A DNA stretch of 64,000 nt from Pseudobdellovibrionaceae bacterium (GTDB lineage Bacteria; Bdellovibrionota; Bdellovibrionia; Bdellovibrionales; Bdellovibrionaceae): positions 47,300 to 111,299 of the forward strand of contig JAOASS010000013.1 of the NCBI GenBank assembly GCA_030158485.1, written 5' to 3'. How positions within the stretch are numbered: position 1 is the first letter of the stretch; every line of letters starts with the position of its first letter. Below the pieces are notes generated by a model. That model saw only the letters and a list, made by a program, of their open reading frames with translations. It was not told where the DNA came from and made no database searches. The position numbers were made by a program, and so were the translations under genes. Below are positions 1 through 8,924 of the stretch, one piece after another.

Positions 1-2
1 TA

Positions 3-608
3 ACGGGCCTTCTTATGAAACAAAATCCGACTGCTAATCGTGCCGTGCTGGGGTGGCCTTTCTTCAAACAGCTTTTTCAATTTAAAACGACCGATATCAG
101 TGTCGCCGTGGAAAAAAGTCTCCCTTTTCTTCCCGGCCTCGCCTTTGCTCCCACTGTTAAGAATGCTGAAAGTAAAAAAATTTCTGAAATTGCAGCTGAA
201 CTCCAGCAGCTCGCAAAATGCGATGAGTCCAACAACGCTACTTTTGCGACCTATATGAAAATACTTAAAAGAATTCCCAGGCCCTTTGCCGTTTGGATCA
301 TTAATCTTCCTTATTTATTTCCGTCTCTTTGGCCTCGTTACCGTGGTTGCGCCGCTTGGGTGAATGCTCCTTCAAAAGCAGGGGCTGATCTGGTCATGAC
401 AACTTGGCCGTGGCCTCTGACTTTTTCTTTTGGGATTGTGAAACAACGACCTTTTATAATCCATAATCAAGTGCAACCCTGTTTAACAATTCCTGTTGTG
501 ATGGTATTTGACCGAAGAGTCATGGGCGGCGGCCCTGCGGGAAGACTTTTTTCTGAATTTCAAAAAATGATTGAAACAGCTGATACTCTTTTAGCCAAAG
601 AGATTTAA
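3..608 (+). CDS. 2-oxoacid dehydrogenase E2 (CAT-fold) acyltransferase-like protein, partial at 5' end
   Basis: The reading frame is open to the left edge, so the protein probably starts outside the window; the ATG at 15 is internal to the recognisable fold. A stretch beginning ISVAVEKSLPFLPGLAFAPT and running through KNAESKKISEIAAELQQLA resembles the middle of E2 catalytic domains (ISVAVDTPxGLxVPVI...KSLxELA). The C-terminal FDRRVMGGGPAGRLFSEF aligns by eye with the E2 active-site block (DHRVxDGxxAxxFL). The catalytic His of that block is replaced by Arg and the Asp by Gly, so ordinary acyl transfer is doubtful. No lipoyl domain is visible in this part. Seen: the motif and its substitutions. 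Inferred: a catalytically altered CAT-fold paralogue. Confidence 0.6.
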   Translation, partial: TGLLMKQNPTANRAVLGWPFFKQLFQFKTTDISVAVEKSLPFLPGLAFAPTVKNAESKKISEIAAELQQLAKCDESNNATFATYMKILKRIPRPFAVWIINLPYLFPSLWPRYRGCAAWVNAPSKAGADLVMTTWPWPLTFSFGIVKQRPFIIHNQVQPCLTIPVVMVFDRRVMGGGPAGRLFSEFQKMIETADTLLAKEI

Positions 609-661
609 CAAATTCCGGGGCTGCCGAATCTTTCAACATTAATTGTCAATTAAGTCCTTTG

Positions 662-690
662 TTGACATCAAAACTCTGACGTGGGGTGAT
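662..690 (+). promoter_or_regulatory. Possible promoter of the subtilase gene
   Basis: A perfect -35 hexamer TTGACA lies at 662-667, and a weak -10 candidate (GGTGAT) follows after 17 bp at 685-690. A good ribosome-binding site (AAGGAG) lies just before the ATG at 714. The -10 box matches at only half its positions. Confidence 0.3.
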
Positions 691-713
691 TCTTCTCACT
701 CTAAGGAGAATTC

Positions 714-2084
714 ATGAAATCGACAAGTTCAGTACTTTTGATGTGGGCTCTAACTCTGAATGGAAACTTATCTTGGGCCAAACCAAAATTAGATCCGACA
801 GTCAGTGCTTTTTTGAATTCGCCCAGTTCATTATCTGAAAACTCTTTACCCGTTATTCTCACTTACAAAATAAAAAAAACACTTCCTTTGCGCCCTCATC
901 ACCCAAAACATCATGCTGACATTCAAAAAGCTCTGATGAAAAACACTTTGTCAGAAGAAGCTTCTCTTTTTGGTTTATCCATTTTAAATCAAGCCAGGCC
1001 TTCTCAAACTTTATGGATTATAAACAGCACTTTAACATCCTTAAATTACAATCAGCTGAAAGCTTTATCGCAAAGCCCGAAACTTTCAGCAATTCAGTTT
1101 AGTCAAAAAAGAATTCGAATGGTGAAGTCACCGGTTTCTCGAATGACAGACTTCAATATCAGATACACTTACGGTCTTGAAAAATTTAATGTTCCCACAC
1201 TTCGCACTCGCTATCCAAAGCTTCAGGGGACCAACGTTCGAGTCGGAATTCTGGATACTGGTATCGATGCGCAACACCCCGACCTGAAAGGAAAAGTAAA
1301 AGTTTACAAAAATTTTTCACCAGCCCCCAACCCTACGCCTTCTGATGAATTTGGTCATGGAACCCATGTCGCCGGCACAATCGCAGGAGGCTCAGCTTCT
1401 GGTCTTGCAATTGGCGTTGCCCCACAAGCTGACTTAATTGTCGGAAGAATCTTTGATGCCAATGGAAATTCCACTCGAGAAAATATTTTGCTTGCGATGC
1501 AATGGATGGCCGACCCCGATGGCAATCCAGATACAAATGATTTCGCGCAAGTCGTTAACAGCTCTTGGAGCGACGATGAACCCTACAGCGACCGCGAATC
1601 CCATGACGAACCATTTTGTCAAATTATCGACTCTTGGGTTCAGCTGGGTATGATTCCTGTCTTTTCTGCTGGTAATACAGGCCCCAGTGCTGGAACAATT
1701 AATATTCCAGCTGGCTGCCCCCGCTCTTTTGCCGTGGGCGCCACTGAAATCGGTGACAGATCGCCTCACTTCAGTTCGACGGGTCCTGTTAAATGGAAAT
1801 CCACTAGTTTTATAAAACCTGATGTTGCAGCCCCGGGATTTAAAATTTTGTCGGCCACACCGGGCCGTGGCTACGAAGAAATGTCTGGCACTTCAATGGC
1901 GGCACCGCACGTATCGGGCGCATTGGCTGTCGTTCTTCAAGCCAGACCGGATTTCACAGTTGAACAAGCCACGCAAGCCATTCTGGCCGGCATTCAGGAT
2001 TTAGGAAACCCAGGGCAAGATAACGTTTTTGGCTGGGGCCGCCCCAACCTTCTGAAGTCAATCGAGCTGATCACTTCACCCTAG
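714..2084 (+). CDS. Secreted subtilisin-like serine protease (S8 family)
   Basis: This is an endopeptidase exported through the Sec pathway; the N-terminus has a signal peptide ending near WAK (about residue 23). Residues about 45-140 look like an I9-type propeptide. The catalytic triad is visible as Asp181 (GILDTGID), His215 (FGHGTHVAG) and Ser394 (GTSMAAPHVSG), with the oxyanion Asn321 in SAGNTG. Cys302 and Cys335 could form a disulfide outside the cytoplasm. The length of 456 residues is normal for a pre-pro-subtilase with no extra C-terminal domain. The start is supported by an AAGGAG site six bases upstream. Secreted subtilases are abundant in predatory and soil bacteria; the substrate cannot be read from the sequence. 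Confidence 0.93.
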   Translation: MKSTSSVLLMWALTLNGNLSWAKPKLDPTVSAFLNSPSSLSENSLPVILTYKIKKTLPLRPHHPKHHADIQKALMKNTLSEEASLFGLSILNQARPSQTLWIINSTLTSLNYNQLKALSQSPKLSAIQFSQKRIRMVKSPVSRMTDFNIRYTYGLEKFNVPTLRTRYPKLQGTNVRVGILDTGIDAQHPDLKGKVKVYKNFSPAPNPTPSDEFGHGTHVAGTIAGGSASGLAIGVAPQADLIVGRIFDANGNSTRENILLAMQWMADPDGNPDTNDFAQVVNSSWSDDEPYSDRESHDEPFCQIIDSWVQLGMIPVFSAGNTGPSAGTINIPAGCPRSFAVGATEIGDRSPHFSSTGPVKWKSTSFIKPDVAAPGFKILSATPGRGYEEMSGTSMAAPHVSGALAVVLQARPDFTVEQATQAILAGIQDLGNPGQDNVFGWGRPNLLKSIELITSP

Positions 2085-2125
2085 ACTGGACCCCTCACGT
2101 GTATTTTTTAAATCATTTTCAATAC

Positions 2126-2154
2126 TTGCGCCCCACTTCGATCTTTCTTATGCT
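2126..2154 (+). promoter_or_regulatory. Probable promoter for a leaderless transcript (PQQ-repeat gene)
   Basis: TTGCGC at 2126-2131 and TATGCT at 2149-2154 are spaced by 17 bp. The -10 box ends only 7 nt before the ATG at 2162, and no Shine-Dalgarno sequence precedes that ATG, so transcription would start at or next to the start codon. The same layout recurs elsewhere in the window. Confidence 0.4.
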
Positions 2155-2161
2155 TTAAGTC

Positions 2162-2761
2162 ATGGGGAATTTAACGGGGCTCTTGTTGCTGTTCTTAAGT
2201 CTTTGCGCAGAAGCTAACAAAGTGACTTGCTTCGAAGACAAAAAAGAAATGCTCATTCCTAACACAAAATACACTCTTACACATCGTGGAGAACTTTTGA
2301 ATGGCACTCAAAAGTTTGCCAATTTACCACTTCCAAAAGGATTTTTAGCAGAATGCCTGCTGAGCTCTTCCATTAAAACTGATGCTCTTGTGATCTTATC
2401 TATGAGCGCAAAAGACTATGATAAAAAAAGTACTTTTGTTTTTAGAATTTCACAAAAAGATTCGAAAGTCTTATGGAGCCAACTGCTGAGCAACCCAGCC
2501 CAACCGAGCCCCGCTTTTATAAATGATAAAATAGTCGCTGTGCCAACTTTAGGACAAGTGGTGGGGCTTAACCCAGAAACCGGAAATATACGCTGGAAGT
2601 TCGGCAATGCAGAAACAGAAGCTTTTGATTTTCATAAAATATCGATCCAAGGGACTTCCACTTTAGTTGCAGAAGGCACCATGACAGGTGCCGGTGTTCG
2701 AACAAATAGTCAGTACGAAATTAATCTTTTTGACGGCAAACTCTTGCCGCCAAAAAAGTAA
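2162..2761 (+). CDS. Exported PQQ-like beta-propeller repeat protein
   Basis: The product is 199 residues and begins with a signal peptide (GLLLLFLSLCAEA). At least one PQQ-type repeat is clear near residues 135-150 (VVGLNPETGNIRWKFG), and a preceding strand set with KVLWSQLL fits the same repeat class. The protein is too short for a complete seven- or eight-bladed propeller, so it is either a small family member or a few blades that pair with a partner. No function can be assigned. The start has no ribosome-binding site, and a -10-like box sits just upstream. The gene converges on the solute-binding protein gene with a 19-bp gap. Confidence 0.6.
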   Translation: MGNLTGLLLLFLSLCAEANKVTCFEDKKEMLIPNTKYTLTHRGELLNGTQKFANLPLPKGFLAECLLSSSIKTDALVILSMSAKDYDKKSTFVFRISQKDSKVLWSQLLSNPAQPSPAFINDKIVAVPTLGQVVGLNPETGNIRWKFGNAETEAFDFHKISIQGTSTLVAEGTMTGAGVRTNSQYEINLFDGKLLPPKK

Positions 2762-2780
2762 TCTTTATTATTAAGTCGAA

Positions 2781-4448
2781 CTAAAATGTCCACTCTTCTA
2801 CATTCAGAGTTTCATAGTATAAATGTCCCGACAAACGAAAATTCTTTAAGCCCGCGGGAATAACTGCATTGTTGGCTCGATAATATAAGGGCAATACTGG
2901 AAGATCTTTTGCGTAAAGATTTAAAAGTTTCTTTCCTAAATCTGCACGTTTTTTACTATCTAATTCAGTTTCCAAACGATCAATTAAGCTATCGACTTCT
3001 TTGTTCTTGTAGCCCGTATAATTTTGGCCTGCTTTTGAATTGGCCACTGTTGGAATGCTTGTCGAATGAAGTACCGATCTGGGACTGTTATCGGGAATCG
3101 AAACCCAACTATAAAGAGCCAAATCAAAATTACGATCTCGAACAGTGTCCCCAAAGAAAACTCGTGCTGGTTCATTTTTGATATTGAGCTGAACACCAAT
3201 GTTTCTCCACTGGTCTTGAATGTAAGTTTCGATATTATCATTCAGCTTCACTCCGGCAACTGCCATGATCGTCAAGCTCAGTTTTTTTCCATTTTTAACG
3301 CGGATACCATCAGCTCCTTTTTTCCAGCCAGCTTCGTCTAAAATTTTATTCGCCGTTCGAGGGCTGTATTCATACTTTTTCACTTGATCTGTGTACCAAG
3401 GGTCTTTTTCAGTTACAAAGTGAGCCGCAATTCGACCTTTGCCTTCCAAAAGAGAATCGATCATTTCTTTTTTATTCAAACCGTAAGCAAGGGCTTGCCT
3501 GACTTGAATGTCAGATAAAATGGAATTGTCTAAATTAAAATCGATATGAGCATAAATCACACCATCTTCAAATACGACTTGATAGGGAATATTTTCTGAT
3601 TTCACTTTTTTATCAAACACCACTGCTTGATCTAAGCTGAATCCACCTGCAGATGAAACCATATTGATACTTTGAGACCTTAAATTGGCTTCGAGTGTTC
3701 CTGTATTCGGAATTAATTTAATCACAATTTTTTTAAACTGAGGTCGCTGACCTTTAAATTGTGGGTTCACAGAAAAAATCACATGACTTCCCAACTTCAC
3801 TTCAGAAATCACATAAGGCCCATTGTAAAGCCCCGGGTTTGTCGGATTTTTTGTGTACAAAGAATTTTGATCGTAGCCTTCAGCTTTTGAGGAATACTTT
3901 GCAAAGATTGGACCTTCTAAGTGTTCAGGCAAAGGGTCCGGAATATTGGCAAAATAATCAAATTTTGCTTTTACAAAAGTGATTGTGCACTTTTGAGGAT
4001 TATTTTTATCAGCCAAAACGCTTGTGATGTTTTCATATTTTTCACGATCTGGTATCGAAACATTTTTTCCCTTGCCCACTTTAACTGAAAATTCAATATC
4101 ACGGCAAGTGACAGGAACACCGTCACCCCACTGCATTTCAGGCCGTATTTCGATTACCATTTCAAGGCCTGGGCCTTTGGGTTTTAAAAGTTTATTTTTA
4201 AGAGTTGGAATTTCCTTAATCATTTGCGGCTTCCACTGCAAATCAGGAGTTAAAATAATCAACGGACGGTGGGCTAAATAGAGCATGTAACGAGTTGCCG
4301 CTTGTGAAGAAATCAGCGGATTTAAGTTTTCGAATTCAGCACCAATTCCGATATTCAAAGTATCCGTTCCCTTGTTTGATGCAGCTGTCGAAACACTTGC
4401 CAAGATGAGAACTAACGTCAGAGCCAATTTTTTGATGATATAAGCCAT
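2781..4448 (-). CDS. Periplasmic peptide/oligopeptide-type substrate-binding protein (SBP family 5)
   Basis: This is a family 5 extracellular solute-binding protein of ABC importers for peptides or similar ligands. Family features include NIGIGAEFENLNPLISSQAA near the mature N-terminus, WGDGVPVTCRDIEFSVK and DIQVRQALAYGLNKKEMID. The start used here is the ATG at 4448, which gives 555 residues and a proper signal peptide (MAYIIKKLALTLVLILASVS, cleaved near STA-AS). A GGAGG lies four bases upstream. A longer frame to 4607 would overlap the photolyase gene and lacks a signal peptide. There is no lipobox, so the protein is probably free in the periplasm. No permease or ATPase genes are adjacent: this is an orphan binding protein. 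Confidence 0.85.
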   Translation of the reverse strand: MAYIIKKLALTLVLILASVSTAASNKGTDTLNIGIGAEFENLNPLISSQAATRYMLYLAHRPLIILTPDLQWKPQMIKEIPTLKNKLLKPKGPGLEMVIEIRPEMQWGDGVPVTCRDIEFSVKVGKGKNVSIPDREKYENITSVLADKNNPQKCTITFVKAKFDYFANIPDPLPEHLEGPIFAKYSSKAEGYDQNSLYTKNPTNPGLYNGPYVISEVKLGSHVIFSVNPQFKGQRPQFKKIVIKLIPNTGTLEANLRSQSINMVSSAGGFSLDQAVVFDKKVKSENIPYQVVFEDGVIYAHIDFNLDNSILSDIQVRQALAYGLNKKEMIDSLLEGKGRIAAHFVTEKDPWYTDQVKKYEYSPRTANKILDEAGWKKGADGIRVKNGKKLSLTIMAVAGVKLNDNIETYIQDQWRNIGVQLNIKNEPARVFFGDTVRDRNFDLALYSWVSIPDNSPRSVLHSTSIPTVANSKAGQNYTGYKNKEVDSLIDRLETELDSKKRADLGKKLLNLYAKDLPVLPLYYRANNAVIPAGLKNFRLSGHLYYETLNVEEWTF

Positions 4449-4564
4449 GAAGCCTCCAGGGAAAGGATCAGACACTGAAGACTTTCTGTTGCCAAGCACT
4501 TTACTTGTTGCTGCACCGTAACTATTGCCTATACAAAAACTTGAAGCTCGAATAAAACTGGCGC

Positions 4565-6097
4565 ATGACGCAGACCAAATCTCAGATTCGCAACGACTCA
4601 GCACCATGGGGCCTCCACTGGTTCAGACGCGACCTCCGAATTGCTGGTAACGAAGCCCTTCGCACTAACTGGAAAAAAAGTAACGGCCGCACACTTGGTT
4701 TTTTTTGTTTTGATTCAACTTTTCTTTCCCGATCAGACTTCTCCCACAACCGATTTGCTTTCTTTTTAGACAGCTTAGTTTCGCTTAAAAAAGAGCTCCA
4801 AGCTCAAGGCGGGGATCTTCTTGTTGTGGACTGCTCCCCACTAGAAGCTTTCGCAAAATTAATTCAATTTTGCGAAAAAGACGGCCAACAGAAACCCCAC
4901 TTCGTCTCCTGGAACAGAGACTACGAACCTTTCGCTCGAAATCGGGATGAACAAGTCAAAAACTATTTAGACAGTCAAAATATCGACATTTCGACCCATC
5001 GTGATCATTTACTTTTTGAACCTTACGAAATTTTGAAAAGTGAAAAAATAACCGACTTTTACCAAATCTACTCGCCTTACGCCAGAAAATGGTTTTCACA
5101 ACTTACTCAAACTCTGGGCCAAGACCGAATCAAACAGCAAAAAAAAGCGAATGAGTACTACCATAACCTTGAAAATAAAAAATTAGACCAAAATTTTAAA
5201 CTGACATGGAAATCTTTTTTAGAAAATACTTTTTTCCCATTTCCAGATGCTCTTGAAAAATTTAGGTCTGCAAATAACAAAAATGTCACGATTGAAATTC
5301 CCCCAGCCGGATCCCTTGTGGCTTTTCGACAAATGCAAGATTTCAAAAATAAAATCGAAAATTATCAAGACAAACGTGATTTTCCAGCCAGCCCAGGCAC
5401 TTCAAGACTTTCAATTTATTTAAAAAACGGCAGTCTTGTGTCGACGCAAATTCTTTCTGAACTTAAGCTTGATCAAATGACTTGGGAACCCAAAGGAAGT
5501 GCTAATCAATTCGTAAAAGAAATTGCCTGGCGGGAATTTTATTATTCAATACTTTTCCATCGACCTGATGTTGAAAAAACAAGTTTTAATCTCCAGTACG
5601 CTCAGCTTAAGTGGCAAAATGACGAAAATCTTTTTAAACGATGGCAAGAAGGAACAACGGGATTTCCTATTGTTGACGCTGGTATGCGGGAACTCTTGCA
5701 AACAGGATGGATGCATAACCGCGTGCGAATGATTGTCGCTTCTTTTCTAACAAAAGATCTTTTGATCGATTGGAAGTGGGGTGAAAATCATTTCATGAAA
5801 CACTTACTTGATGGTGACTTGGCTCCGAATAACGGTGGCTGGCAGTGGGCTGCGTCTACTGGATGCGATCCTCAACCTTACTTCAGAATTTTTAATCCTT
5901 GGCTTCAAAGTGAAAAATTTGACCCTGACGGACAGTATATTAAAAAATATATTCCTGAATTAAAACATGTCCCAGCCAAAGCTCTTCATGATCCTGAAGG
6001 CAGTCGTTCCGCATTCAAGTACCCGCTACCTATTGTTGATCATAAAGCACAAAAAGAAAAAGCTTTGGCTCTTTATAAAACCTCAAGGACAAGTTAA
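4565..6097 (+). CDS. phrB: Deoxyribodipyrimidine photo-lyase (class I CPD photolyase)
   Basis: A flavoenzyme that uses blue light to split cyclobutane pyrimidine dimers. The N-terminal antenna domain opens with WGLHWFRRDLRIAGNEAL. The FAD-binding domain shows SRLSIYLKNG near residue 280, KEIAWREFYYSILF near 315, and the signature NNGGWQWAASTGCDPQPYFR near 421, followed by FNPWLQSEKFDPDGQYIKKY. The 510 residues are slightly more than the usual 470-480, mainly through the N-terminal half. The gene diverges from the solute-binding protein and ends 3 nt before a small membrane protein gene, so the two are probably cotranscribed. The start lacks an obvious ribosome-binding site. Confidence 0.93.
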   Translation: MTQTKSQIRNDSAPWGLHWFRRDLRIAGNEALRTNWKKSNGRTLGFFCFDSTFLSRSDFSHNRFAFFLDSLVSLKKELQAQGGDLLVVDCSPLEAFAKLIQFCEKDGQQKPHFVSWNRDYEPFARNRDEQVKNYLDSQNIDISTHRDHLLFEPYEILKSEKITDFYQIYSPYARKWFSQLTQTLGQDRIKQQKKANEYYHNLENKKLDQNFKLTWKSFLENTFFPFPDALEKFRSANNKNVTIEIPPAGSLVAFRQMQDFKNKIENYQDKRDFPASPGTSRLSIYLKNGSLVSTQILSELKLDQMTWEPKGSANQFVKEIAWREFYYSILFHRPDVEKTSFNLQYAQLKWQNDENLFKRWQEGTTGFPIVDAGMRELLQTGWMHNRVRMIVASFLTKDLLIDWKWGENHFMKHLLDGDLAPNNGGWQWAASTGCDPQPYFRIFNPWLQSEKFDPDGQYIKKYIPELKHVPAKALHDPEGSRSAFKYPLPIVDHKAQKEKALALYKTSRTS

Positions 6098-6100
6098 TCG

Positions 6101-6541
6101 ATGATTCATGAACTGATTGTCATTCAAAGCTTTTCTTGTTTTTTTATGACGGGTTTGATCTGGTTGATTCAAATTGTTCACTATCCCAGTTTTTTATTCG
6201 TTGAACCAGCCCGCTTTATTGAATTTGAAACTTTTCACTCAAAAAAAATCAGCTTGATTGTGATTCCGATCATGCTAACTGAACTGGCCACAGCCTTACT
6301 TCTGATACTTCACAAGCAAGAATTTGTTTTCATCATAAACTTGATTCTTCTTGCTTGCATTTGGCTTTCAACATTTTTCTTAAGTGTTCCGTTGCATAAT
6401 AAACTGATGAGTTCTTCTAACGGAACACTTGATGTGGGTTCCATTCAAAAATTAATTCTCACAAATTGGCCCCGTACAATTTTATGGACAATAAGATCTT
6501 TTCTTTGGCTGGGGCTGCTTCTGCTTCCTACTTTCGTCTAG
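6101..6541 (+). CDS. Small four-helix integral membrane protein, unknown function
   Basis: The 146-residue product has about four hydrophobic segments (near residues 5-28, 50-70, 77-97 and 122-144). A polar segment with HYPSFLFVEP and FEAFHS-like residues (FETFHSKKIS) follows helix 1, and PLHNKLMS follows helix 3. Conserved-looking His residues in these loops suggest a family with a defined site, but I do not recognise it with confidence. The gene follows phrB after 3 nt, so an operon with the photolyase is likely, though a functional link is not shown. Confidence 0.65.
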   Translation: MIHELIVIQSFSCFFMTGLIWLIQIVHYPSFLFVEPARFIEFETFHSKKISLIVIPIMLTELATALLLILHKQEFVFIINLILLACIWLSTFFLSVPLHNKLMSSSNGTLDVGSIQKLILTNWPRTILWTIRSFLWLGLLLLPTFV

Positions 6542-6659
6542 AAGCGAAATAATTTAAACCAATTTCACAACTTTAAATAACCCGCTAAGGCTTTCTGGCA
6601 TTAAGTTCTAAGCCTATTCGTCCGAACCGTTTCCTAACTCATCCGAGAAAGGAATTCCG

Positions 6660-7499
6660 GTGTTTAAATCAGCTCCATTCAATTCTTTTTTATCATTTTT
6701 ACCCACACTTGTTATTCCATTCTTTTTGATGGCTTGCAGTCCTGGTCAAATCAACAAATTACCAGATGACCCTGATCATGAACCCCTGATTCAACCAGTT
6801 CCAGGACGCGATGAAGGCTCCGTGGATCTTCCTTCAAAAGAAGAGAATTTAATTCCACCAGACTTTGAAACAACAATGCCCTTAACTGAAAAACAAAAAA
6901 TATTAGCTCAATATGATGACATCGATCCAGATCGCATCGTCCCGACAAAAGCTCTTGAGAAAGCTTTACTGTATTTTCATGAAAATAAATTTAATTTGAA
7001 AAATACTGATGTTATTTCAATTATTGATTTTAAACAAAGTTCACAAAATAAACGATGGTATTTTATCAATATGTTAACAGGACAAGTTTGGAACATACAT
7101 GTGGCCCATGGAAAAGGTTCGGATACGAATCACGACGGTTTAGCAGAAAAAATGAGTAATATCTCGGGCTCAAATGCCAGCTCGATTGGATTTTATAAGA
7201 CAGCAGAAACTTACCAAGGAAAGCATGGCTATTCACTCAGACTTGATGGTTTATCTGAAACAAATTCGAAAGCCAGAGCTCGAGCTATTGTGGTCCACGG
7301 GGCTGATTACGTTCAAGATCGAGAAGTCATTCAAGGTCGAAGTTGGGGCTGTCCAGCCGTTTCTCAAAAAAATTATAAAAAAGTGATTGATCTGATTAAA
7401 GGGGGCAGTCTGATTTTAGCAGTCGGCCAAGACCTAAATAAATCTTTGAATGACAATCAAAAAAGTCATTTAAGTTACAACGCCGTCGGTGGATTTTGA
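6660..7499 (+). CDS. Lipoprotein murein L,D-transpeptidase (YkuD_2-type catalytic domain)
   Basis: The enzyme would make or exchange 3-3 type cross-links or attach groups to peptidoglycan. It starts at a GTG and has a lipoprotein signal with FFLMACS, so it is probably lipidated at the Cys near residue 26. A Pro/Asp-rich linker leads to the catalytic domain at about 115-260. The HG...SxGC motif is complete: His213 (VVHGAD) and Cys231 (SWGCPAV). This arrangement matches the YkuD_2 branch rather than classical YkuD. The 3' end overlaps the convergent gene on the minus strand by 25 bp. A second, different L,D-transpeptidase occurs at 39.5-40.6 kb. Confidence 0.85.
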   Translation: MFKSAPFNSFLSFLPTLVIPFFLMACSPGQINKLPDDPDHEPLIQPVPGRDEGSVDLPSKEENLIPPDFETTMPLTEKQKILAQYDDIDPDRIVPTKALEKALLYFHENKFNLKNTDVISIIDFKQSSQNKRWYFINMLTGQVWNIHVAHGKGSDTNHDGLAEKMSNISGSNASSIGFYKTAETYQGKHGYSLRLDGLSETNSKARARAIVVHGADYVQDREVIQGRSWGCPAVSQKNYKKVIDLIKGGSLILAVGQDLNKSLNDNQKSHLSYNAVGGF

Positions 7500-8185
7500 G
7501 AATAACGAATCACAACCTGCTGCTTTTCGTCTTTTGCAGTGCTTAAATTTGAAAGTCCACGGAATTCCAGAAGTCCGCGGTTTTTCCTATCATACTGAAC
7601 ATATATAGGATCGGCAAAAGCTTTTAAAAAGACAGAAGCAATTTGAATTTTAAATTCAACAGTTGCGCTATTTTCTTCAGGTGCCTTTTTTCGAGCCGCT
7701 TGAAATTTAAAGAAATCTAAAAGGGGAATCACAACAAAAGAAACTTTTTTATTTTGACCCGATGCTAAATCATCGAAGTACTTCAAAATAAAATTATTAA
7801 ACCCCTGCCCTGCTACAAAGCTGGAATCAGTTCCTACAACTTTTTCTTCTTTTTTATTTCCTTCAATAAAAATAGCGATGCGCGCTTGATCCCCTTGCAA
7901 AATAAGAGTTTCTTTTCGTTTTAACCGATTGTCATTGAGTTCACTGTCGGGAACAAATAAATTTGATTTAAATTCTGATTTCATGTTTGCAAATTCTTTT
8001 AAATTTAAATCGAGATATTTTGTTTCGACTAATTGATTGTAGCCATTGACATCTAAAGTCACCTGGTGAATTTCGTGATAAAGAAGATTTTTTCCAGTTT
8101 GATCATAAGCTTGACCGTAAAGCTTATTCACTTGGGCCCGTGAATTCATTGAAAATATTAAAACAAGTAAAAATGTGAGTTTCAT
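7475..8185 (-). CDS. Unrecognised periplasmic protein
   Basis: The 236-residue product has a clear signal peptide (MKLTFLLVLIFSMNSRA) and a mature part rich in beta-type sequence with no recognised motif. Sequence such as YGQAYDQTGKNLLYHEIHQV and a central KKEEKVVGTDSSFVAGQGFNNFI suggests a soluble periplasmic domain. Its start overlaps the end of the upstream membrane-protein gene by 4 bp (ATGA), so the two are translationally coupled. That upstream partner is DUF2878-like, which suggests a shared envelope or lipid role (inference). Its 3' end runs 25 bp into the convergent L,D-transpeptidase gene. Confidence 0.7.
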   Translation of the reverse strand: MKLTFLLVLIFSMNSRAQVNKLYGQAYDQTGKNLLYHEIHQVTLDVNGYNQLVETKYLDLNLKEFANMKSEFKSNLFVPDSELNDNRLKRKETLILQGDQARIAIFIEGNKKEEKVVGTDSSFVAGQGFNNFILKYFDDLASGQNKKVSFVVIPLLDFFKFQAARKKAPEENSATVEFKIQIASVFLKAFADPIYVQYDRKNRGLLEFRGLSNLSTAKDEKQQVVIRYSQNPPTAL

Positions 8186-8700
8186 ATTTTATTCCTTTTA
8201 TCAAGACCGTACAAAATGAAGAACAACAAAGCCCAAAATAAACCGTGAAGAGAATAATAAAATAACAAAGGCTCTGAATATTTCAAAACTCCGATTTTTT
8301 CGCCGGCCCAATAAGACAGAGGACCGAATAATGCGGCTAATGGCAATCCCAAAAAGGGCTTCTTGATTATTTTTTCTAATGAATAGGGCACACAGCTCAC
8401 AAAACCCCACCACATACCAAATAGCCAAAAAGTTTCAGTCAAAGTCTTATGTTTCAGAGTAAATAAAATATTTTCAAAAATATAAAAATCAATTAGATAT
8501 CCGCTGATTGCAAAAGACAGCATCATTTTAAAATCTCGCCCTTTATTTTCACTTACAAAGTAAAAATGCAAAACCGAATACAAAATAAAATTAGCGACGA
8601 CTCCTAAAATGTTTTCAGAGTGAGCGCAGATAAAATAAATCCACCAACTGATATGAAATAAAATAATATTTAAAAACTGTTTATTTTTCATTGAACTCAA
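8182..8700 (-). CDS. DUF2878-like integral membrane protein
   Basis: The 172-residue product has five to six hydrophobic helices. The block GLPLAALFGPLSYWAGEKIG near residues 117-136 resembles the signature of DUF2878 membrane proteins as I recall it, and the overall length also matches. The molecular function of that family is unknown; members are often near lipid-modification genes in other proteobacteria (recalled, not checked). The last 4 bp overlap the start of the periplasmic protein gene downstream. The start could be the first ATG (8700) or the second (8691). Confidence 0.6.
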   Translation of the reverse strand: MSSMKNKQFLNIILFHISWWIYFICAHSENILGVVANFILYSVLHFYFVSENKGRDFKMMLSFAISGYLIDFYIFENILFTLKHKTLTETFWLFGMWWGFVSCVPYSLEKIIKKPFLGLPLAALFGPLSYWAGEKIGVLKYSEPLLFYYSLHGLFWALLFFILYGLDKRNKI

Positions 8701-8924
8701 AGCCTGTGTTTTTTATTAATTTTTCTTATCATTCCAGATTAAAAGCCTAAACTGTAAAATGACATCATTCAACGCCACAAGCCAACGCAGACAGTTATAT
8801 TTAAGCTCGCGGTCTTCGCCTCAGCTTTAACTGAAGTGACGTCCCAAAAAAATTGAAAAAATATACTTTGGTCAAGCTTGCTTATTGAGGCTGACGATTC
8901 ATTCTCTTAGTAGGAGGTACAGTT

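Noticed and set aside
1333..1769. Minus-strand frames opposite the subtilase gene
   Set aside because: Shadows of the catalytic domain with no start signals.
4449..4607. Longer N-terminus for the solute-binding protein overlapping phrB
   Set aside because: The extra 53 residues lack a signal peptide, while the internal ATG at 4448 has GGAGG upstream and opens a typical export signal.
6587..6613. AGGCTT/AAGCCT hairpin after the phrB-linked membrane protein
   Set aside because: Only six pairs with a long loop and no T-run; too weak to call a terminator.
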